DNA of 64,000 nucleotides from Fusicatenibacter saccharivorans. GTDB taxonomy: Bacteria; Bacillota; Clostridia; Lachnospirales; Lachnospiraceae. Of the stretch, positions 26,092 to 34,467 are shown in pieces (the first letter of the stretch is position 1; each line of letters begins with the position of its first letter). The notes beneath the pieces are model-generated. The model saw nothing but the letters and a program-made list of their open reading frames with translations. It was not told where the DNA came from and did not search any database. Where the stretch lies: positions 1-64,000 of the forward strand of contig NZ_JADNOP010000002.1 of the NCBI RefSeq assembly GCF_015557635.1, written 5' to 3'. The translations under genes and the position numbers were made by a program.

Positions 26092-26960
26092 TAAGCTTTA
26101 TTATTTTTTAAGAAACAATTCATCGGTTTCTGAAAACCGTCCTTGGGATGGAAATGTTCAAAGATCGCCGCGTCGAATTTTTTCCGTGTCCGGTTATATA
26201 CATGCTCATCTTTTACCGTCCATGCAAATGCCGGTGTCCGAAACAGCATACGGTCGATCAGGAAGCCCGGGCAGTCGGCGTAGCGGTGGTCGTAGGCGAT
26301 AAAATCCGGTTTCCCGATAAAATTCAGCATCAGATGACGCGCCATTATCCGCAGGATCAGATGCACCTTATCATCCTTTGAAAAACGGCCGGAAAGCTGG
26401 CCGCGCAGCGTCTGCGGCATGTGGCGGCGGCACCAGCGGAGGGCCAGGCTGTTGAAGGATTCCATGCAGAACATACCGGTGTACCCCTCCATCTCCTTCT
26501 GAAATCCCGCACAGACCGCCGTGGAAAGTCCCGGCATCTTGATTTCGATTAAAAGCGGCACGCGGCCGTCTACCGTCTGCAGTACCTCACGAAGCAGCGG
26601 AATCTTTTCCGTGCTGTCGCCCAGATGGAACTGCTGGAGTTCCTCATACGTATAATCGCTGATTTTTCCCTCGTTTCCACACATCCGCTTCATCGTGTCG
26701 TCGTGGAACACCACAATCCGGCCATCCTTTGTGATCTGAATATCCAGCTCGATGGCATATCCCTGCTCCGCCGCGCGGGCAAAAGCCGGAAGAGAATTCT
26801 CCGGAACTCCCTCCGCCGCGTTCCACAGACCGCGGTGCGCATAATTCCATTCCGCAAATTTCAGACATTCCTGCCGTCTCGATGTAGCCGGCAGAATGGA
26901 AAAGAAATAACCTGCTGCCAGGACGGCAAGCACTGCAAAAAATATGATCCAGAACATCAT
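26088..26960 (-). CDS. Glycerophosphodiester phosphodiesterase, membrane-anchored
   Basis: 290 aa. After an N-terminal transmembrane segment (about residues 3-20) comes a GDPD TIM barrel. NYAHRGLWNA has the catalytic His-Arg, PENSLPAF and GYAIELDIQITKDG supply the Glu and Asp metal ligands, and VVFHDDTMKRMCG contains the second His. It cleaves glycerophosphodiesters to glycerol-3-phosphate and an alcohol. The open frame extends 49 codons upstream, but those codons overlap the lipid-kinase gene. I place the start at 26960, where ATGATG overlaps the kinase TGA by 4 bp, indicating coupled translation. Confidence 0.92.
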   Translation of the reverse strand: MMFWIIFFAVLAVLAAGYFFSILPATSRRQECLKFAEWNYAHRGLWNAAEGVPENSLPAFARAAEQGYAIELDIQITKDGRIVVFHDDTMKRMCGNEGKISDYTYEELQQFHLGDSTEKIPLLREVLQTVDGRVPLLIEIKMPGLSTAVCAGFQKEMEGYTGMFCMESFNSLALRWCRRHMPQTLRGQLSGRFSKDDKVHLILRIMARHLMLNFIGKPDFIAYDHRYADCPGFLIDRMLFRTPAFAWTVKDEHVYNRTRKKFDAAIFEHFHPKDGFQKPMNCFLKNNKAY

Positions 26961-27904
26961 CTTTCCATCCCTTCTTTCACCCAGTCGCCCAAAAGGCGGA
27001 GACGCTCCGTTTCCAGTCCGATCCTTTCCTCCGTGCGGTGTCCGCCCGATTCTCCGTCCAGGTGGACCGGTTCCGCGCGGTCTGTCTGAAAGGAAAGGCT
27101 GCTGCACCGCTCCATATGTACCTCAGGAAATCCCGTGTGGCGTCCAAACAGCGCCATCGGCAGAAGATAGCTGACTTTCCATTTGGCAAGATTGGAAACC
27201 ACCATCACGTCGAGCAGATCATCTGTTCCGTCCGCCTCCGGGCAGAAGCAGAAGCCGCCGCCCTCGTACGGAAAATTCATTGCCACTGCAAAAAGAACAT
27301 TTTCAAACGAACGGTGTTCTCCGTTTTCCAGCGCTGCATCCAGTATGAACGGTTCGAGATAAAAGAGCTGCCGCAGTGCAATCATCACATACGTAAGTTT
27401 TCCCAGATGCAGCCGGTTCAGCGTATTCTTGATTTTTGATGCCAGCGCCTCGTGGCAGATGCCTGCATCAAAACCGATGCCGGTGCTGACGAGAAATCTC
27501 CGCTTTTGGCTGCCAAGAAGCGCCGTTCCAATGTTGATCTCCTTTTCCTCCCCTTTCAGCACAGCTTCCAGCGCCTGCAGCGGATCGGAGGGAATTCCGG
27601 CACCGCGCGCAAAATCGTTGCCGCTTCCCGTTGGAATATAACCGAATTTTACATCCGACAGGCTGGTGATTCCATCGACCGCCTCATTCGCCGTACCGTC
27701 TCCGCCGATCGCCAGAAGGACATCGTCGGGATTCCATACCCCTTTCGCGGTCAGCCGTGCTGCCGTCTCCCGTGCGCTTCCGCGATACTTTGTCGGATAT
27801 ACACGAAATTCCGTCCTGCGCCGCTCAAGCTCGCCCTCAATTACCGGCCACAGCTTCTCGCCGCGCCCCGACTGCGATTTTTTATTTACTATAATATGAT
27901 ACAT
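26957..27904 (-). CDS. Diacylglycerol/lipid kinase family protein (DgkB/YegS type)
   Basis: 315 aa. The catalytic nucleotide-binding motif LLAIGGDGTANEAVDG lies at about 60-75, followed by YIPTGSGNDFARG (about 90-102), both hallmarks of the DAGK catalytic domain. The C-terminal beta sandwich contains CPEADGTDDLLDVMVV. It probably phosphorylates diacylglycerol or a related lipid and so recycles lipid headgroup turnover products. Three codons earlier an ATG is open, but AAGG almost touches it; the ATG at 27904 has proper spacing. It overlaps the glycerophosphodiesterase start by 4 bp. Confidence 0.93.
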   Translation of the reverse strand: MYHIIVNKKSQSGRGEKLWPVIEGELERRRTEFRVYPTKYRGSARETAARLTAKGVWNPDDVLLAIGGDGTANEAVDGITSLSDVKFGYIPTGSGNDFARGAGIPSDPLQALEAVLKGEEKEINIGTALLGSQKRRFLVSTGIGFDAGICHEALASKIKNTLNRLHLGKLTYVMIALRQLFYLEPFILDAALENGEHRSFENVLFAVAMNFPYEGGGFCFCPEADGTDDLLDVMVVSNLAKWKVSYLLPMALFGRHTGFPEVHMERCSSLSFQTDRAEPVHLDGESGGHRTEERIGLETERLRLLGDWVKEGMER

Positions 27905-27949
27905 TAAAGTCATACCTTCTTTTTTCTTCTGTAAAAAACCACTTCAAAT

Positions 27950-28013
27950 CACCTGAATCATGTTCTTACGCAGCGAAACAGCAAGTGTTTCACTGCTGAG
28001 TGAACAGTAACCA
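27950..28013 (-). repeat. Dispersed intergenic repeat, copy B
   Basis: Reverse-orientation copy of the element at 17642-17704. On the minus strand it contains TTCACTCAGCAGTGAAACA, CTGTTTCGCTGCGTAAGAA and TGATTCAGGTGAT. It lies upstream of the lipid-kinase gene, in that gene's sense orientation, just as copy A lies in sense upstream of aroC. Confidence 0.7.
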
Positions 28014-28116
28014 AATCAGCCATATTGTAGCAGTTTTCCCCGCAAACCACAACTATCTTCACAAAATCTTAACTTGTTGCCGCCGTAAAAATTCCCGCAC
28101 CCCTGTCTTTTCTTTC

Positions 28117-28144
28117 TTGACAGACCTTTTTGTTCTGCTAAAAT
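28117..28144 (+). promoter_or_regulatory. Promoter of the PucR-type regulator
   Basis: TTGACA (28117-28122), 16-bp spacer, TAAAAT (28139-28144), about 50 bp before the leader ORF. Confidence 0.65.
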
Positions 28145-28198
28145 AAAAAGTACCGCGGTTTCGTCCGCAGAACGTCACTCATTTCTGAGGAGGTTTTT

Positions 28199-28243
28199 AT
28201 GAATTTTTACGATATGACACGCGCAGGGAGGATGATACGATGA
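28199..28243 (+). CDS. 14-codon upstream ORF, probable leader peptide
   Basis: Encodes MNFYDMTRAGRMIR, too short for routine gene calling. It has the best Shine-Dalgarno of the locus (GAGGAGG about 7 bp before the ATG). Its TGA overlaps the ATG of the next gene as ATGA (28240-28243), so the regulator is likely translated by coupling. A second SD (AGGGAGG) lies inside the ORF and serves the downstream start. No codon run suggests amino-acid attenuation. Confidence 0.5.
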   Translation: MNFYDMTRAGRMIR

Positions 28244-29802
28244 AGCTCTCCCCCGCATTTCTCGCTTATAAACTAAGCAGCGCTTTTTCGGTTCTTGCAC
28301 CGGAAAACCTGCCGCTTTCCGGCACACTGGAGCTGCCTGTTCTTTATCAGACAGGCTCCGCAGCCACTGCGCACCGGGTCTTTCTCTGCATAGAAGAACA
28401 GATCGGCTTTCTTTCCTCCCTCCCTGAAGAAAGCAGCTCCCTTTTTCTTCTCTGTACCGAAGAACTGCCGGAGGAACTTCCGGCTCCGGTTTCGATCGCC
28501 GTTAAGAGCAGCGTATCCGCTGTTTTTTCGTTCCTGCAGGAGCTTTTCTGGACGTACGATTGCTGGCAGAAGGAGCTGATGCAGGCACGGCTCGACGGAA
28601 AATCGATCCAGCATCTTTTAAATCTCTCCCTGCCTGTTTTTGCCCACCCGCTGATGGTGGTCGGCATGGATTTTTCCATCATCGCCGCAGCGTCCGAAGA
28701 ACCTTCCTTTTTTCCCGAGAAGGTGTTTGGCTCCCTTGATGCAACGCGCCCGTTTCTGCTCTCCTTGACAGAAAGCAGCGAATACGCGTCCGTCCGCGAT
28801 CTCGATGGATGGTTCCGCTTTCCGGATCACGTAACGGGACTTGGTTCCCTCTGCGTCAACATCACGCAGCATGGTCAGAGCGCCTACCGCCTGCTGCTCC
28901 TCGACACGAAAAAGGATCTTTCTGATTCCGAAGGCTTTCTTCTTGAATTTCTTGCAGAAATGATCCATCACGCCTTCCTGCACAATGTGATGCAGAAAAC
29001 CTCGCCGGCGCAGTCGCTTCACACCGTGCTGCTCCGTGCCCTCGACGACCGGATGGCCGACTATATTGCGGTCAGCCAGGCTCTCGATGCGCTCGGCTGG
29101 CATTCCCGCCACACCTACTGCTGCCTCTATCTGCAGCTCTCCGATATGGATCAGAAAAACCTGACGGCAAACTCGGTCTGCGCCTATCTGGAAAATATTC
29201 TGACCGGCTGCTCCGCGTTTCCGCACGGCGGCGGTATCGTTGCATTCTTTAACCTCACGCTGTCCGATTTTTCCATGACCGATCTGATGGAACGCATGGT
29301 GCACTTTGTGGAGGACAGTTCCTTAAATGCCGGCTTTTCGCGCTGCATGAACGGCCACATGAATCTGCGCCGCCAGTATATCCAGGCAAAAATCGCCCTG
29401 CAGTTCGGCACGCGAAAATACCCGGACAAGCGGATGCATCCGTTCAACGATATCTCGTTTGACTACATCCTCGATCAGGCAACAAAAAAGCTCCCAGGCT
29501 ACATGCTGTGCCATGAGAGACTTCTCTTTCTGCAGGAGCACGACGACAGCTCCGGCAGTGACTATATGCGGACGCTCCGCTGCTATCTGGACAACCACTG
29601 CAATGTCGTCCAGACGGCTCGTGAGCTTTTTATCCACCGCAGTACCCTGCTCTACCGCCTGGAAAAGATCAAGGAAATTTTAGAATCTGATCTTTCCAGC
29701 CCGGATGAAATTCTGTATCTGATGCTTTCGTTCCGTTTTATCGACCTCGAGAATGAAGAAGAAAACCGTTCTGGATCTTCGCAGCCAGAAAAGCACAGAT
29801 AA
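28240..29802 (+). CDS. PucR/CdaR-family transcriptional regulator
   Basis: 520 aa. The C-terminal 60 residues are the PucR-type helix-turn-helix: TLRCYLDNHCNVVQTARELF followed by IHRSTLLYRLEKIKEIL. A GGDEF-like/central sensing region precedes it. The N-terminal 200 residues have no recognisable catalytic motif. Family members often control purine, sugar-diacid or amino-acid catabolism; no such genes are adjacent, so the target is unknown. It converges with, and its 3' end overlaps by 65 bp, the second PAP2 gene on the other strand. Confidence 0.85.
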   Translation: MKLSPAFLAYKLSSAFSVLAPENLPLSGTLELPVLYQTGSAATAHRVFLCIEEQIGFLSSLPEESSSLFLLCTEELPEELPAPVSIAVKSSVSAVFSFLQELFWTYDCWQKELMQARLDGKSIQHLLNLSLPVFAHPLMVVGMDFSIIAAASEEPSFFPEKVFGSLDATRPFLLSLTESSEYASVRDLDGWFRFPDHVTGLGSLCVNITQHGQSAYRLLLLDTKKDLSDSEGFLLEFLAEMIHHAFLHNVMQKTSPAQSLHTVLLRALDDRMADYIAVSQALDALGWHSRHTYCCLYLQLSDMDQKNLTANSVCAYLENILTGCSAFPHGGGIVAFFNLTLSDFSMTDLMERMVHFVEDSSLNAGFSRCMNGHMNLRRQYIQAKIALQFGTRKYPDKRMHPFNDISFDYILDQATKKLPGYMLCHERLLFLQEHDDSSGSDYMRTLRCYLDNHCNVVQTARELFIHRSTLLYRLEKIKEILESDLSSPDEILYLMLSFRFIDLENEEENRSGSSQPEKHR

Positions 29803-30259
29803 AACCAACCGCAATTCCCGCTAGGACATCAGTCGGGAAATGCACAAACAGATACAGTCTGGAAAATGCAATCAGGCAGGCCAGAATCAGTGCGGCAGCT
29901 CCTTCTTTTTTGTGCATCACAAAAATAGAGACTGCCGCCGCAAACGAAGCTGCCGAATGGCCCGATGGGAAGGAATAGTCCTTCGGAGCGGCAACCAGCA
30001 GCTTTACCTGCTCGTCAATCCAGCACGGACGCGGGCGCGCTGCCAGCGGCTTTAACACCAGATTACATAAAATCAAATCTAAAATCAGCGCAATCGCCAT
30101 TCTTACACCGCATTTCCGGTATTTCGGAAGGATTAAGAAAACGGCGGTCAGCGCAATCCAGATCCATCCCGCATTTCCAAGTGAAGTAATTCCCACCATC
30201 ACCCGATCGAGCACTGCATTGTGAAGATGCTGCAGTACATATAAAATTGAAAAATCCAT
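29738..30259 (-). CDS. PAP2-family membrane phosphatase
   Basis: 173 aa with several hydrophobic helices and all three PAP2 motifs: KPLAARPRP (about 67), YSFPSGHSAASF (about 92) and the last motif SRLYLFVHFPTDVLAG (about 133). It looks catalytically complete, unlike the divergent one at 25344. Undecaprenyl-diphosphate or phosphatidate phosphatase are both possible. The open frame extends 60 codons upstream over the NmrA-like gene; the start at 30259 has AGAGGGG and follows that gene's stop by 2 bp, so the two form an operon. Its 3' end overlaps the PucR gene. Confidence 0.93.
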   Translation of the reverse strand: MDFSILYVLQHLHNAVLDRVMVGITSLGNAGWIWIALTAVFLILPKYRKCGVRMAIALILDLILCNLVLKPLAARPRPCWIDEQVKLLVAAPKDYSFPSGHSAASFAAAVSIFVMHKKEGAAALILACLIAFSRLYLFVHFPTDVLAGIAVGFICAFLAAKIQNGFLLHSRGR

Positions 30260-30261
30260 TC

Positions 30262-30918
30262 TTACCCCTCTCTGTAAAAAATGGGCATTTTTCTGCTGTA
30301 CATCTGCTGATCGGCGGCCGCCTCGTACAGAAATTCCGCCAGGGCCTCTCTCGAGTATCCAGGCCGGAACTGGCTGCCGTCCAGCGAAATACTGCAGTTC
30401 TGCCCTACCTTTTTCACTTTCCCGTCTCTTCCCGCACACGTCCGCACCAGTGTCCAGTTCAGATCGCTCCGTGCCAGAACCTGTCCCATCTTCTGCATAT
30501 CTTTATAGACACCTGGCCAGAAAATCTGCATGAATTTCGTACTCATTCTCTGGTATTTGTCCTCGCAGTCTCCAAACGCATGAATGCAGACATGGCCTAC
30601 CGTCACAAACCGCGTTTTTCCAAGCTGCTTCATGGCCGAAAGAATCATCGCGTTTCCGTCAGCCAGCGGTGTCTCCTCTTCTTTTACATGTTTCACACGC
30701 ATCGGAGTCAGCACGCTGATGACTGCATCCGCTTCCAGCAGTGCCTCCAGCACGCGTTCCCGGTTCTGAAGGCTTCCCTCAATCACGGTCAGATTTTTTC
30801 TCGGCCAGATCGCTTTTGCATCCGGCACGTAGGCGGTCACCTGTGCGCTGTGAAGAAGCGCCGTGTTGGTCACATACTGCCCAAGCAGTCCCCCCAGACT
30901 GAATATTGTAATTCTCAT
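30262..30918 (-). CDS. NAD(P)-binding Rossmann protein, NmrA-like
   Basis: 218 aa. The N terminus MRITIFSLGGLLGQYV has a Rossmann-type strand-loop-helix, but the loop reads GGLLGQ rather than the usual GATGxxG. DAVISVLTPM and TRFVTVGHVC match the atypical SDR/NmrA fold. The SDR catalytic YxxxK is not evident. Such proteins act as NAD(P)-dependent reductases or redox sensors; the role here is unknown. GAGGA precedes the ATG at 30918. Two bases separate its stop from the PAP2 start. Confidence 0.8.
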   Translation of the reverse strand: MRITIFSLGGLLGQYVTNTALLHSAQVTAYVPDAKAIWPRKNLTVIEGSLQNRERVLEALLEADAVISVLTPMRVKHVKEEETPLADGNAMILSAMKQLGKTRFVTVGHVCIHAFGDCEDKYQRMSTKFMQIFWPGVYKDMQKMGQVLARSDLNWTLVRTCAGRDGKVKKVGQNCSISLDGSQFRPGYSREALAEFLYEAAADQQMYSRKMPIFYREG

Positions 30919-31108
30919 GAAATCCTCACTCTCATCTGTGTGTCTTTTGTATCCTCCGCAGATTTTTTGACACACTTTCCTAATGTTATCTCCTATTCTA
31001 ACACACCGCCCGTATACGATACAATGAAATAAAACTAAAAAAAGTATAACCTTTTTCGTCCTTTCTTCATATCGTAAGTAGAACCGTATTTTCAGGAGCT
31101 TTGATCTT

Positions 31109-31993
31109 ATGCCCTATACTATCGTAATCGATGCCGGACACGGGGGAAGTGATCCGGGCGCTGTCTATGAGGGACGCAGGGAAAAGGATGACAATCTTTC
31201 CCTCGCCATCGCGGTCGGCGAGCTTCTTTCCCGGCAGGGTGTCTCTGTCATTTATACCCGCACAACCGATGTTTATCAGACGCCGTTTGAAAAGGCGCAG
31301 ATGGCCAATCAGGCGGATGCCGACTTTTTTATTTCTTTTCACCGGAATTCTTCGGAAGAACCGAACCAGTATACCGGCGTGGAAACGCTTGTCTATGACA
31401 ACTCCGGCATCAAACAGACAATGGCAGAAAACATTAACGGCGCGCTCTCGGAGCTGGGATTCCGGAATCTCGGTGTCAAGGCACGGCCAGGGCTTGTTGT
31501 TCTGCGGCGGACGAAAATGCCGGCTCTTCTGATTGAAACCGGCTTTCTGAACAATGAGCAGGACAATACGCTCTACGATGAAAAGCAGGAAGAAATCGCC
31601 CGCGCCATCGCGGATGCAGTGCTTGGAACGCTGGATCTCGAGACGGTCACGGAGGCTGACCGGCGCGCTGCGGAAACGGAAACCGCCCGTCCGTCCGTTT
31701 CAACAGCGGATACCGTCACTGCTTCCGCTTCGCCCCATCCCACGCCGCCGGAACAGGAAAATCCTTCCGACACACCGGAAACCTTCTACCGTGTCCAGAC
31801 CGGCCTTTTCCGCATCCGCCAGAATGCCGACCGTATGCTTTACGACCTTCTCGACCAGGGCTATCCCGCTTTTCTTCTCGCCGAGGACGGCTTTTTCAAG
31901 GTCCAGGTCGGCGCTTACCGCCAGCTCGGAAATGCCATTCTGATGGAACGCCGCCTGCGCCGCGACGGCTATTCCACCCTGATTACCACCTGA
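31109..31993 (+). CDS. N-acetylmuramoyl-L-alanine amidase with SPOR domain
   Basis: 294 aa. An Amidase_3 domain (residues 1-175) shows the zinc ligands His and Glu in VIDAGHGGSDPGA, DNLSLAIAV, ISFHRNSSE and LLIETGFLNN. A proline/threonine-rich linker (about 180-215) follows, then a SPOR domain (YRVQTGLFRIRQNADRM through FKVQVGAYRQLGNA), which binds denuded glycan at division or sporulation septa. It cleaves the amide bond between MurNAc and the stem peptide. No signal peptide is visible, so it would need non-classical export, act after mother-cell lysis as CwlC does in Bacillus, or have a start I misplaced. AGGAG precedes the ATG. Confidence 0.92.
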   Translation: MPYTIVIDAGHGGSDPGAVYEGRREKDDNLSLAIAVGELLSRQGVSVIYTRTTDVYQTPFEKAQMANQADADFFISFHRNSSEEPNQYTGVETLVYDNSGIKQTMAENINGALSELGFRNLGVKARPGLVVLRRTKMPALLIETGFLNNEQDNTLYDEKQEEIARAIADAVLGTLDLETVTEADRRAAETETARPSVSTADTVTASASPHPTPPEQENPSDTPETFYRVQTGLFRIRQNADRMLYDLLDQGYPAFLLAEDGFFKVQVGAYRQLGNAILMERRLRRDGYSTLITT

Positions 31994-32011
31994 GCGTCTG
32001 ACGCACCAGTC

Positions 32012-32052
32012 GAAAAAAGAGCGTGCCGGAATTTTGTTTTCCGACACGCTCT
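32012..32052 (-). terminator. Terminator of pcrA
   Basis: GAGCGTGTCGG pairs with CCGGCACGCTC on the minus strand, followed by TTTTTT; it begins about 10 bp after the pcrA stop. Confidence 0.85.
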
Positions 32053-32060
32053 CGTTCTCC

Positions 32061-34289
32061 TTATAACTTTTTCAGTTTTGCAAACGAAGCAAACATTTTC
32101 TTCGTACCAGCCTGGTCGAAGTTGACGGTAACTTCATAATCTCTTCCGCCGTCCACGATATCCGTGACAATGCCGACACCGAACTTGATATGGCGCACCG
32201 TATCCCCGATTTCGTAATCGAGTTTCGTCGCCTTCTGCGCGCTGAAGGTTTTCGCCTGCTGCGGCTTCTCGCGGAATGCCTGCTTCATCGCCGCATAGAC
32301 GCTGCCTCTCGTCGGAATGTCCATCTTCGGCTTCCGGTCTTCGATCTCCCCGCGCTCCCGCTCCAGGGAAATCAGCTCCCGCGGAATCTCTTTGACAAAA
32401 CGGGACATCTTGTTGTACTGCACTTCGCCGCGGATCATTCTCTGGCGCGCACACGTCAATGTCAGATGCTGCATCGCACGCGTGATGCCCACGTAGCAGA
32501 GACGGCGCTCCTCCTCCAGCTCCGACGGATCATCCCCGGTGATCGTCATGTAGCTTGGGAAAATGCCATCCTCCATGCCGGCAAGGAATACGTTCGGGAA
32601 CTCCAGTCCTTTTGCGGAATGCAGTGTCATCAACAGCACGTAATCGCTCTCCTCATCCACCGAGTCGATATCAGACACCAGCGCAACCTCCTGCAGAAAA
32701 CCACCGAGAGATGGCTGTTCGGCGCTCTCCTCATAATCCGCAATCTTTGAAATCAGCTCGTCGATGTTCTCGATGCGGGCTGCCGCTTCTTCGGTTCCCT
32801 CCGCCTGCAGATCTGCTACATAGCCGGTCTCCTCGATGATTTCATTCAGCAGCTCTTTGACCGACAGATAATCTGCTTTCGCGCGGAGTACCTGTAAAAA
32901 GGACGTGAAGGATTTAATCTTATTTAAAGACCGCATCAGCCCCGGCACATACTCGGCCTCGAGAAGCGCATCGTAGAAACGGATGCCCTGCTCTGCCTCC
33001 CAGTCCTGCACTTTGTTGATCGTCGCCGCTCCGATACCGCGCCGCGGAACGTTGATGATACGCAGTACCGCAAGGTCATCCTCCGGGTTCTCGATCACAC
33101 GCAGATACGCCAGCAGATCCTTGATCTCGCGTCTCGCATAGAAGTTGACACCGCCCACGATTTTATATGGAACATTTGCAATCAGCAGTTTCTCCTCAAA
33201 AAGACGGGACTGTGCGTTGGTACGGTAGAGAATTGCATAATCACGATACTTCTTTCCCTCCGTGCGGACGCCGCGCGTGATTTCTCCTGCCACGTACTCC
33301 GCCTCCTCAAAACCGCTCTGGAACTGCCGCAGATCGATCAGGTCACCCTCCGGGTTCTCTGTCCACAGGCGTTTTGCTTTTCGTCCCTGGTTATTCGCAA
33401 TCACTTCATTTGCCGCATTCAGAATATTCTGCGTAGAACGGTAATTCTGCTCCAGTTTAATGACCTTCGCATCCGGGAATACATGCTCAAAACTCAGAAT
33501 ATTTTCAATATTCGCCCCGCGGAATTTGTAGATCGACTGGTCATCATCGCCGACAACGCAGAGATTGCGGTATTTTGCCGCCAGAAGGCTTACAAAGCGG
33601 AACTGAACCGTGTTGGTATCCTGATACTCATCGACCATGATATAGCGGAACTGCTCCTGATAATAGTCGAGCACTTCCGGGAACTGCTGGAATAATTTTA
33701 CGGTCTGTACCAGCAGATCATCGAAGTCCATCGCATTGTTTTTCTTTAACTCTGCCTGATACTCCGCATAAACTGCCGCATACTTCTGCAGCTTCCAGTC
33801 GATTCCCGCGTCAATCCGGTACTGGTCCGGCTCAATCATCTCATCCTTTGCGGACGAAATTGCCGCCATGATCGCACGGTCGCGGTACAGTTTCGGATCC
33901 ATCTGGAGCCGTTTCATGATGTCCTTGATCAGCGATTTCTGGTCATCGGTATCGTAAATTGCAAAATTGTTGGCGTATCCCAGACGTTCAGCATGGCGGC
34001 GCAGAATCCGCACGCAGCTGGAATGGAAGGTGCTGACCCAGATCCGCTCCGATCCGTATCCCACGATTTTATCGACACGCTCACGCATTTCTCCGGCGGC
34101 CTTGTTCGTAAAGGTGATCGCCATAATATTCCACGGATTGACGCCTTTGTCCCGGATTAGGGAGGCGATGCGGTGCGTCAGTACCCTCGTCTTTCCCGAA
34201 CCGGCACCTGCAAGGATCAGAAGCGGCCCTTCGGTGTACTCCACAGCTTCCATCTGCATCGGGTTTAATCCTGTTTCTGTCTGATTCAT
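32061..34289 (-). CDS. pcrA: ATP-dependent DNA helicase PcrA/UvrD
   Basis: 742 aa, superfamily 1A 3'-5' helicase for nucleotide-excision repair and removal of RecA or stalled polymerase. Motif I is ILAGAGSGKTRVLTHR (about 27), motif II is VDEYQDTN (about 222), motif III is VVGDDDQSIYKFRGA, and motifs V/VI include MTLHSAKGLEF and EERRLCYVGITRA. The C-terminal 55 residues form the Tudor-like domain (YEIGDTVRHIKFGVG) that contacts RNA polymerase in other PcrA proteins. GAAGGAG precedes the ATG. It has its own promoter with a near-consensus LexA site just upstream of the -35. Confidence 0.97.
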   Translation of the reverse strand: MNQTETGLNPMQMEAVEYTEGPLLILAGAGSGKTRVLTHRIASLIRDKGVNPWNIMAITFTNKAAGEMRERVDKIVGYGSERIWVSTFHSSCVRILRRHAERLGYANNFAIYDTDDQKSLIKDIMKRLQMDPKLYRDRAIMAAISSAKDEMIEPDQYRIDAGIDWKLQKYAAVYAEYQAELKKNNAMDFDDLLVQTVKLFQQFPEVLDYYQEQFRYIMVDEYQDTNTVQFRFVSLLAAKYRNLCVVGDDDQSIYKFRGANIENILSFEHVFPDAKVIKLEQNYRSTQNILNAANEVIANNQGRKAKRLWTENPEGDLIDLRQFQSGFEEAEYVAGEITRGVRTEGKKYRDYAILYRTNAQSRLFEEKLLIANVPYKIVGGVNFYARREIKDLLAYLRVIENPEDDLAVLRIINVPRRGIGAATINKVQDWEAEQGIRFYDALLEAEYVPGLMRSLNKIKSFTSFLQVLRAKADYLSVKELLNEIIEETGYVADLQAEGTEEAAARIENIDELISKIADYEESAEQPSLGGFLQEVALVSDIDSVDEESDYVLLMTLHSAKGLEFPNVFLAGMEDGIFPSYMTITGDDPSELEEERRLCYVGITRAMQHLTLTCARQRMIRGEVQYNKMSRFVKEIPRELISLERERGEIEDRKPKMDIPTRGSVYAAMKQAFREKPQQAKTFSAQKATKLDYEIGDTVRHIKFGVGIVTDIVDGGRDYEVTVNFDQAGTKKMFASFAKLKKL

Positions 34290-34333
34290 GTTCTTTCTCC
34301 TTCATCTGCTTCGAATCTTTTCACATGCATCTC

Positions 34334-34362
34334 AGTATATAACAAATCCGCCCCGGTTACAA
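34334..34362 (-). promoter_or_regulatory. Promoter of pcrA
   Basis: On the minus strand: -35 TTGTAA (34362-34357), 17-bp spacer, -10 TATACT (34339-34334). Confidence 0.6.
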
Positions 34363-34369
34363 GTAAGAA

Positions 34370-34383
34370 CGAACATACGTTGC
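34370..34383. promoter_or_regulatory. Possible LexA (SOS) box
   Basis: CGAACATACGTTGC matches 13 of 14 positions of the Gram-positive LexA/DinR consensus CGAACRNRYGTTYC. It lies 8 bp upstream of the pcrA -35 and about 33 bp upstream of the -35 of the divergent DUF1836 gene, so repression of either would need contact from outside the core promoter. Confidence 0.45.
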
Positions 34384-34416
34384 ATTTTTATCATGGAAAC
34401 TTTTTTCGCAAAGTCC

Positions 34417-34445
34417 TTGCTATCTGGTATTAAAAACTATATAAT
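34417..34445 (+). promoter_or_regulatory. Promoter of the DUF1836 gene
   Basis: TTGCTA (34417-34422), 17-bp spacer, TATAAT (34440-34445), 22 bp before the ATG. Confidence 0.65.
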
Positions 34446-34467
34446 GGGAACAGTGAGGTGATAACAA

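Noticed and set aside
34370-34383. Second CRISPR-like or IS end near pcrA
   Set aside because: Only a short palindromic box is present, better read as a regulatory site.
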